Of a stretch of DNA of 11,299 nt, positions 6,535 to 11,299 are shown piece after piece. The DNA is from Deltaproteobacteria bacterium (GTDB taxonomy: Bacteria; Desulfobacterota; Desulfobaccia; Desulfobaccales; 0-14-0-80-60-11): the NCBI GenBank assembly GCA_019308625.1, contig JAFDHU010000049.1:1-11299 (forward strand), in the 5' to 3' direction. Under the pieces are notes generated by a model. The model was not told the origin of the DNA. It saw only the letters and a list, made by a program, of their open reading frames with translations, and ran no database searches. The position numbers were made by a program, and so were the translations under genes. Every line of letters begins with the position of its first letter. Positions within the stretch are counted from its first letter, which is position 1.

Positions 6535-8379
6535 ATGGCTACTGCATCCGATTTGGAGAAGCTGCAGAAACTCGCTGCTCTGGTCCGCTACTACATTCTG
6601 GCGTCCACCACCCGGGCCGGCTCCGGTCATCCCACGTCTTCCCTGTCTGCGGTGGAACTGCTGGTGTCCCTGATGTTCGGCGGCTTTTTCCGCTATGATC
6701 CCGACAATCCCGGCCATCCCAACAACGACCGGCTGATTTTCTCCAAGGGTCACGCCTCACCTTTGCTTTACGCTCTGTGGGTGGCGGCCGGCAGGTTGGA
6801 CGGCCAGGAGTTTATCGACACCTACCGCAGGCTGGGCAGCCCTCTGGAAGGCCATCCCACCGTGGCCTTTCCCTATGTGGAGGCGGCCACCGGCTCCCTG
6901 GGACAGGGGCTGTCCATCGGCGTGGGGATGGCCCTGAACGCCAAGTACCTGGACAAGCTGCCCTACATCACCTATGTGCTCCTGGGGGACAGCGAAATGG
7001 CCGAGGGCTCCCAGTGGGAGGCCCTGGCCATCGCCGCCCACTACCGCCTGGACAACTTGGTCGGCATCCTGGATGTGAACCGGCTGGGGCAACGGGGCGA
7101 AACCATGTTCGGCCACTCTTTGGAGGCCTATGGGCGCCGCATTCAGGCTTTCGGCTGGGAGACCATGCTGGTGGACGGCCACTCCTTTCCCGAGATTCTT
7201 AAGGCCTACCGGGAGGTAGGTCAGGTGGCCGACAAACCCACCATGATCATTGCCAAGACCATTAAAGGCAAGGGGATCTCCTTCCTAGAGGATAAAAATG
7301 GCTGGCACGGCAAGGCCCTGAAACCCGAAGAGCTGGAGCAGGCTCTCAAGGAGCTGGGGGAAATTGACTTGAGTGTCCGGGGCGAGCTCCCCAAGCCGGA
7401 GGACCGCCGTCCGTCTAGGCCTGCCCCCGGCCCGGCGGCCGAGCCTGACTATCCTCCTGCGGTGCCGGTAGCCACCCGCACCGCCTACGGCCGGGCCTTG
7501 AAGAGGTTGTACCCCGCCTTTCCGGACATCGTCAGCCTGGACGGGGAGGTGAGCAACTCCACCATGGCGGAGATTTTCGCCCAAGCCTACCCGGAACGGT
7601 TCTTTGAGATGTATATCGCCGAGCAGAACATGGTGGGAGCGGCCTTGGGCCTGGCCCGCCGGGGCCGGCTGCCGTTTGTGTCCACCTTCGCGGCGTTTCT
7701 GACCCGGGCCTTTGACCAGATCCGCATGAGCCAGTATTCCGAGCCCAACCTCAAGTTCGTGGGCTCCCACGCCGGGGTGTCCATCGGCGAGGACGGGCCC
7801 TCTCAGATGGGGCTGGAGGACCTGGCCATGTTCCGCACCCTCCTCAACAGCGTGGTGCTGTACCCCGCGGACGCGCTGGCCACCGAGCGCTTGGTGGAGG
7901 AGGCGGCCCGGCATCCGGGTATAGTCTACTTGCGCACCACCCGCTCGCCCACCCCCATCCTGTACAGCCCGGAGGAGGCCTTCCCCATCGGCGGCTGCAA
8001 GGTGCTGCGGCAGAGCAGCCGGGACGCGGTCACGGTGGTGACTGCCGGCATCACCCTGTTTGAAGCCTTGAAGGCCTATGACGAACTTCAAAGGGAAGGC
8101 ATCCTTATCCGGGTTGTTGACTTATACAGCATCAAGCCCCTGGATCAGGCGGCGCTGGAGGCGGCCGCCCGGGAGACCCGGGCCGTCATCACCGTGGAGG
8201 ACCACTACGCCGAAGGTGGGTTGGGGGAGGCGGTCAAGAGCGTCTTGGCCGCCACGCCCACGCCGGTTTTTTCCCTGGCGGTGCGTAAAAAGCCCTTGAG
8301 CGGCACCCCCGAAGAACTGCTGGATTATGAGGAAATCTCCTGGCAGGCCATTGTGGCCCGGGTGAAAAGCCTCATTTGA
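6535..8379 (+). CDS. tkt: Transketolase (full-length, single chain)
   Basis: A thiamine-diphosphate enzyme moving two-carbon ketol units between sugar phosphates in the non-oxidative pentose phosphate pathway. Its 614 residues include all three parts. The TPP-binding domain has AGSGHPTSSLSAVE (28-41), GDSEMAEGSQWEA (151-163) and LDVNRLGQ (179-186, N182 a likely metal ligand). The pyrimidine-binding domain has MYIAEQNMVGAALG (359-372), whose Glu363 is the likely catalytic acid, and SHAGVSIGEDGPSQMGLEDL (411-430). The C-terminal domain includes VITVEDHYAEGGLG. A Pro-rich linker (about 287-312) joins the first two. The INRLGQ-type motif and the length resemble animal-type/short bacterial transketolases more than E. 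coli TktA. The first motif reads GDS where most have GDG. ATG 6535 is chosen because GAGG sits 6-7 nt upstream; an upstream in-frame extension from 6397 looks non-coding. Confidence 0.95.
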   Translation: MATASDLEKLQKLAALVRYYILASTTRAGSGHPTSSLSAVELLVSLMFGGFFRYDPDNPGHPNNDRLIFSKGHASPLLYALWVAAGRLDGQEFIDTYRRLGSPLEGHPTVAFPYVEAATGSLGQGLSIGVGMALNAKYLDKLPYITYVLLGDSEMAEGSQWEALAIAAHYRLDNLVGILDVNRLGQRGETMFGHSLEAYGRRIQAFGWETMLVDGHSFPEILKAYREVGQVADKPTMIIAKTIKGKGISFLEDKNGWHGKALKPEELEQALKELGEIDLSVRGELPKPEDRRPSRPAPGPAAEPDYPPAVPVATRTAYGRALKRLYPAFPDIVSLDGEVSNSTMAEIFAQAYPERFFEMYIAEQNMVGAALGLARRGRLPFVSTFAAFLTRAFDQIRMSQYSEPNLKFVGSHAGVSIGEDGPSQMGLEDLAMFRTLLNSVVLYPADALATERLVEEAARHPGIVYLRTTRSPTPILYSPEEAFPIGGCKVLRQSSRDAVTVVTAGITLFEALKAYDELQREGILIRVVDLYSIKPLDQAALEAAARETRAVITVEDHYAEGGLGEAVKSVLAATPTPVFSLAVRKKPLSGTPEELLDYEEISWQAIVARVKSLI

Positions 8380-8437
8380 AACTACCAGAGAGGCAGCCAG
8401 GCTGATTTATCTGTTCCCTTGGCTCCGGGGTCAAACA

Positions 8438-8459
8438 GAAAAAGCCGCCTCAGGCGGCT
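8438..8459 (-). terminator. Intrinsic terminator for the minus-strand BCAM0308-family gene
   Basis: The stem AGCCGCC (8443-8449), TCA loop, GGCGGCT (8453-8459) is preceded on the plus strand by an A-run. On the minus strand this reads as a GC-rich hairpin followed by TTTTT. It lies about 140 nt past the end of the 8597-9118 gene. Confidence 0.65.
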
Positions 8460-8516
8460 CTCAAAAGGGAGGATTAAGAACTAATCAGTGTTGCCAATCA
8501 GAGGAGCGGGTCTGAA

Positions 8517-8552
8517 AGGGGAGGGGACTTAAGGAGCCCCCTCCGTTTTTTT
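8517..8552 (+). terminator. Intrinsic terminator for transketolase
   Basis: The stem GGAGGGG (8520-8526)/CCCCTCC (8538-8544) is followed by G and seven Ts (8546-8552), a classical rho-independent terminator. It is about 140 nt after the transketolase stop and about 45 nt before the end of the facing minus-strand gene. It therefore lies beyond the minus-strand terminator, so the two are in crossed order. Confidence 0.8.
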
Positions 8553-8596
8553 CTGACCCTGCAAAACCTGGAAACTTTGCCTTAGCCCTTTGAATT

Positions 8597-9118
8597 CTAA
8601 CGCGTCCAATATACCCGGACAAATTTGTTCACCTCTGACCAGCGGAAGTCCAGGTCGCCTTTGTAGGCCCGGTAAACGGCCCGGCCCAGATGCTGGGCCA
8701 GCTTCTCCGTGGTGGTTTCCACCACCAGCTTGTCCTCGCCTTCCGGGGTCATGCTGATAATGCGGTCGCCCACGTTGCGGCCGGCCACCCGGGCGGCTTC
8801 GTTTTTGATAAGAGTTAAAATCTCGTCCCGGTGTTGCTCAAAGAACTCACCGCTCAAGGTGAGAACTCCTTCACAGTAGCGGTCCCTGATTTTGCGGCAG
8901 GCGGGGCAGAGGACCTCCCGCACCCGGTTGGTGCCGGCCAGTTTCCGGTACAGCTTTTCGTCAAAAAACCAGCGCTTGTTCTGGTAAATAGCCTGGCAGG
9001 AGGTGCATACCGAGGCTTCCTGGCCTTCCGACGGCAGGTAAGGATCGTCCACCCGGCCGACTTTGCCGAACTTCTTGCCTTTTTCCCCGCTCCACTTCCT
9101 CTCTTTGTATTTATCCAT
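8597..9118 (-). CDS. BCAM0308-family / Nmd3-like zinc-finger protein
   Basis: This 173-residue protein has a four-cysteine zinc-ribbon-like pattern: C38-T-S-C41 (VCTSCQAIYQNKRW) and C71-P-A-C74 (LCPACRKIRDR), with an extra C82. After it come an alpha/beta region (GEFFEQHRDEILTLIKNEA...) and a C-terminal block VVETTTEKLAQHLGRAVYRAYKGDLDFRW...VRVYWTR. The order 'CxxC, W, CPAC, hr-DEI-L, TTxxLA, AYKG, VRV-W-R' matches my memory of the bacterial BCAM0308 family, which resembles the N-terminal part of the ribosome export factor Nmd3. Its function in bacteria is unknown; RNA or ribosome binding is only an inference. The Lys-rich N-terminus would suit nucleic-acid binding. ATG 9118 has GAGG 7 nt upstream. 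Confidence 0.8.
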   Translation of the reverse strand: MDKYKERKWSGEKGKKFGKVGRVDDPYLPSEGQEASVCTSCQAIYQNKRWFFDEKLYRKLAGTNRVREVLCPACRKIRDRYCEGVLTLSGEFFEQHRDEILTLIKNEAARVAGRNVGDRIISMTPEGEDKLVVETTTEKLAQHLGRAVYRAYKGDLDFRWSEVNKFVRVYWTR

Positions 9119-9367
9119 GCAATGACCTCGCGGCTGATGGGGTTGCCTCCCTATCTTTAATAATTAATCCCCTGTGGCCGGATTGCAATGCATGGGGGTT
9201 TTTTACCTCCAGAACACGCCTGCTGTGCGTGCCTCCAGTTTTTCGTCGCCTGACGGTGAAGATGGCTGGCTATCTGACGGATTTTATGGTAAATGATTAG
9301 AAAACTCTCTCAGGGGATTTGGCTTGGATCCGGGCCGGCGCCGGACCGAGACCGAAAGGAGGGAACC
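9119..9367. promoter_or_regulatory. Divergent region between the zinc-finger gene and hxlB
   Basis: In this 249-bp gap the clearest signal is on the minus strand: TTGCAA (9188-9183) as -35, a 17-nt spacer, then AATTAT (9165-9160) as -10, each with four of six consensus matches. Next to it is a near-palindrome TTAAT-A-ATTAA (9157-9167). For hxlB I see no convincing plus-strand promoter. The palindrome CCGGCGCCGG lies at 9335-9344, shortly before its AAAGGAGG ribosome-binding site. The rest holds nothing I recognise. Confidence 0.3.
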
Positions 9368-9982
9368 ATGTGCCTTCCGAGTGCGAGCCGGGAGGCTTTT
9401 TTGTCCAAGGCTTCCGTGAGCAGCAGCCTGTCTGAGGCTTTGGACCAGATGCTCCGGGAACTGGGCGGCGTGTTCGCCTGCCTGGCTCCCGGACTGGCCG
9501 AAACCCTGATTCAGGAAATTGACCGGGCCCCCCGCATTTTCGGCTGTGCCACCGGGCGCTCCGGCTTCATCTTGCGGGGCTTTTTGATGCGTCTCATGCA
9601 CCTGGGCTTCACGATCTACGTGGTGGGGGAAACCGTCACCCCCCGGCTGGAGCCCCATGATCTCCTGATAGTGATTTCCGGCTCCGGAGAGACGCCTCAA
9701 CCCCGGGAGGTGCTGCGCCGGGCCAACGCCATCGGCGCCCGCACCCTGGCCCTCACCGCCTGCCCCGACTCCACCATCGGGCGGGAGGCCCGGGTGACCC
9801 TGCACATCCCTGGGACCACCAAGCTGGCTTCCGCCCGGGAGCCTTCCTCGGCCCAGTGCCCCGGCAGCCTGTTTGAACAGGCCACCTTCCTGTTCCTGGA
9901 GGGGGTGGTGCTCATCCTCTACCGCCAGCGCCTGGGCCAGAACCGGGAGGAAATGCTCGCCCGCCACGCTAATGTGGAGTAG
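9368..9982 (+). CDS. hxlB: 6-phospho-3-hexuloisomerase (SIS domain)
   Basis: HxlB converts 3-hexulose-6-phosphate to fructose-6-phosphate in the ribulose monophosphate pathway. The 204 residues cover a full single SIS domain: FGCATGRSGFILRGFLMRLMHLGF (58-81), YVVGETVTP (84-92), DLLIVISGSGET (98-109, sugar-phosphate loop) and LALTACPDSTIGREA (127-141). The family-specific end is GSLFEQATFLFLE (166-178), then an EEM-ARHANVE C-terminus (His200) of the HxlB type. The partner hexulose-6-phosphate synthase (HxlA) is not in the window. A generic sugar-phosphate isomerase is the alternative, though the SLFEQ and HANVE signatures favour HxlB. I chose ATG 9368 because AAAGGAGG lies 5 nt upstream; a longer frame from 9293 lacks such a site. 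Confidence 0.88.
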   Translation: MCLPSASREAFLSKASVSSSLSEALDQMLRELGGVFACLAPGLAETLIQEIDRAPRIFGCATGRSGFILRGFLMRLMHLGFTIYVVGETVTPRLEPHDLLIVISGSGETPQPREVLRRANAIGARTLALTACPDSTIGREARVTLHIPGTTKLASAREPSSAQCPGSLFEQATFLFLEGVVLILYRQRLGQNREEMLARHANVE

Positions 9983-9992
9983 GAGCAGGACT

Positions 9993-10124
9993 TTTGGGGG
10001 AAGGCCGGGGGACCAACGGCCCCCCGCCCTCCCCCAAACCCCCTCCCAACCCCCCATAAGGGGTTGGGGGAGTGGGTCTGGGAGAGGGGGCAGGGGTTTG
10101 CAACCCCTGGCCCCCTCTCCCAGA
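9993..10124. repeat. Array of three large palindromes with G-runs between hxlB and sucC
   Basis: Hairpin one has arms 9993-10011 and 10020-10038, with 17 of 19 positions pairing. Hairpin two has CCCAACCCC (10045-10053) with GGGGTTGGG (10060-10068). Hairpin three has TCTGGGAGAGGGGGC... (10077-10098) with its complement 10102-10124, giving 22 pairs, one bulged C and a 3-nt loop. On the plus strand, 10060-10096 also has six G-runs of three or more separated by two to three bases, a strong G-quadruplex-type tract. No T-run follows, so these are not typical intrinsic terminators. The sucC ribosome-binding site starts about 8 nt later. Confidence 0.7.
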
Positions 10125-10146
10125 TAAAAGAACAGGAGATTTTCCC

Positions 10147-11253
10147 ATGAAAATCCACGAATATCAGGGCAAGGAACTTTTGCAAAAGTTTCAGGTACCG
10201 GTGCCGGCCGGGGGGGTGGCGGCCACCCCTGAGGAGGCCCGCCAGGTGGCGGAAACCCTGGAGGCCGGACCCTTTGTGGTTAAGGCCCAGATTCATGCCG
10301 GGGGCCGGGGCAAGGGCGGCGGCATCCAAACCGCGGCCACCCCGGAAGAGGTGGAAGACGTAGCCTCCCGCATCCTGGGCATGACCCTCATCACTCCCCA
10401 GACCGGCCCCGAAGGCCGGTATGTCAAGACGGTTCTGGTGGAGCAGGCCCAGGACATCGCCCAGGAGCTTTACCTGGGCATCGTGGTGGACCGCAGCCTG
10501 GCTCGCCCGGTCATCATGATGAGCGCCGCCGGCGGCATGGAGATTGAGGAGGTGGCGGCCCGGACCCCGGAGCTCATCGTCAAGGAGGCGGTGGACCCCC
10601 TGCTGGGGCTGATGCCCTACCAGGCCCGCAATCTGGCCTTCGGGGTGGGCCTGCCGCCGGAGCTCCTCCGCCCGGCCACCGGCTTCATCACCAATCTTTA
10701 CCGCATGTTCGTGGCCCTGGACTGCTCCCTGGCGGAAATCAACCCCCTGGTGGTTACCAAAGACGGCCACATGCTGGCCCTGGACGCCAAAATCAATCTG
10801 GATGACAACGCCCTGTTCCGGCACCATGACCTGGCGGCCCTGGAGGACCCGGATGAAATGGACCCCCTGGAGAATGAGGCCCGAAAGCATCATCTGAACT
10901 ACATCCGTCTTACCGGCAACATCGGGGCCATGGTGAACGGTGCCGGCTTGGCCATGGCCACCATGGACGCCACCCCGGAGATGATCGCCAATGGCTTCCG
11001 CATCATCCTGTCTGACCCCCGGGTCAAGGTGGTGCTCATCAACATTTTCGGGGGGCTGCTGCGCTGCGACCGGCTGGCCGCGGGCGTCATCCAGGCGGCC
11101 CGGGAAGTGGACGTGCGGGCCCCCATCATCATCCGCCTGGAGGGCACCAACGTGGAGGAAGGCCGCCAGCTGCTGAACGAATCCGGCCTGACCTTCACGG
11201 TGGCCGAAGACATGCAGGACGCGGCCCGGAAGGTGGCGGCTCTGGTGCAGTGA
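10147..11253 (+). CDS. sucC: Succinyl-CoA synthetase beta subunit, lacking an 18-residue conserved block
   Basis: This is the ADP-forming succinyl-CoA ligase beta subunit (succinyl-CoA + ADP/GDP + Pi to succinate), a TCA-cycle enzyme working with SucD. The ATP-grasp fold is visible: MKIHEYQGKELL start, KAQIHAGGRGKGGG (46-59), EINPLVVTKDG (197-207), ALDAKINLDDNALFRH (211-226). From memory of E. coli SucC, numbering is identical through D274, including Mg ligands N199 and D213 and substrate residue N264. After VNGAGLAMATMD the sequence jumps to ATPEMIANGF, missing the 18 residues that in E. coli read IVKLHGGEPANFLDVGGG. The C-terminal NIFGGLLRCD substrate loop and RLEGTNVEEG follow normally. 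Length is 368 against about 386-388. ATG 10147 has AGGAG 8 nt upstream. No sucD start is seen in the last 46 nt. The enzyme may be inactive, or the gap may be an assembly error. Confidence 0.93.
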   Translation: MKIHEYQGKELLQKFQVPVPAGGVAATPEEARQVAETLEAGPFVVKAQIHAGGRGKGGGIQTAATPEEVEDVASRILGMTLITPQTGPEGRYVKTVLVEQAQDIAQELYLGIVVDRSLARPVIMMSAAGGMEIEEVAARTPELIVKEAVDPLLGLMPYQARNLAFGVGLPPELLRPATGFITNLYRMFVALDCSLAEINPLVVTKDGHMLALDAKINLDDNALFRHHDLAALEDPDEMDPLENEARKHHLNYIRLTGNIGAMVNGAGLAMATMDATPEMIANGFRIILSDPRVKVVLINIFGGLLRCDRLAAGVIQAAREVDVRAPIIIRLEGTNVEEGRQLLNESGLTFTVAEDMQDAARKVAALVQ

Positions 11254-11264
11254 GCGGGGTTTCC

Positions 11265-11282
11265 AGTTTTCAGTTTTCGGTT
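11265..11282 (+). repeat. AGTTTTCAGTTTTCGGTT motif after the sucC stop
   Basis: Eleven bases past the sucC TGA lies AGTTTTCAGTTTTCGGTT, differing by one base from the copy following fumC. It occupies the place where sucD would usually begin almost at once. Function unknown. Confidence 0.5.
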
Positions 11283-11299
11283 GAAAAGACAGTTTAGAG

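Noticed and set aside
9169..9206. Terminator-like CCCC...GGGG stem followed by TTTTTT upstream of hxlB
   Set aside because: The stem is only about six pairs with a bulge and a 16-nt loop, and no plus-strand gene ends before it; it could be a leader attenuator but the support is weak.
1..11299. Mobile elements, CRISPR arrays, tRNA or rRNA genes
   Set aside because: I saw no transposase, integrase, regularly spaced repeat array or cloverleaf-like sequence; the palindromes are intergenic and not flanked by insertion-type repeats.

Overview
This is a GC-rich (visibly above 60% G+C) bacterial chromosomal window holding ordinary housekeeping genes. There are no insertion sequences, no CRISPR array, and no tRNA or rRNA that I can recognise. 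A UbiX/UbiA pair of the kind used in menaquinone synthesis, class II fumarase, ADP-forming succinyl-CoA synthetase, an HxlB-type isomerase, a BCAM0308-family zinc-finger protein and a Wza-like exporter together suggest a Gram-negative anaerobe. My best guess is Desulfobacterota (Desulfobacca- or Syntrophobacter-like). This placement is inferred from gene style and not proven.

Layout, left to right. (1) 1-83 is the last 27 codons of a probable UbiX flavin prenyltransferase, then a G-run/palindrome spacer, then a UbiA prenyltransferase (+). (2) Fumarase (-) converges on ubiA and diverges from a two-domain universal stress protein (+) that is broken by a frameshift at about 3180. (3) A two-hairpin leader precedes a 69-residue cysteine-rich protein of unknown function (+). 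(4) A two-gene minus-strand operon encodes an outer-membrane beta-barrel and an SLBB polysaccharide export protein. (5) Divergent from it, behind a long leader, is a one-chain transketolase (+). (6) Two terminators in crossed order separate transketolase from a BCAM0308/Nmd3-like zinc-finger protein (-). (7) Divergent from that are hxlB (+), a 130-bp array of three large hairpins, and sucC (+).

Functional links. ubiX/ubiA serve quinone synthesis, and fumarase and succinyl-CoA synthetase are TCA-cycle steps. Transketolase and HxlB both act on pentose/hexose phosphates. The barrel and SLBB genes form an envelope polysaccharide export pair without its usual synthesis genes nearby.

The main surprises are: an apparent in-frame loss of exactly 18 conserved residues from SucC; an independent frame-breaking loss in the stress protein; two intergenic modules combining G-quadruplex-type G-runs with strong palindromes; and a short AGTTTTCGGTTTTCGGTT-like repeat right after three stop codons (fumC, usp, sucC). 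I did not find a convincing new multi-gene system.
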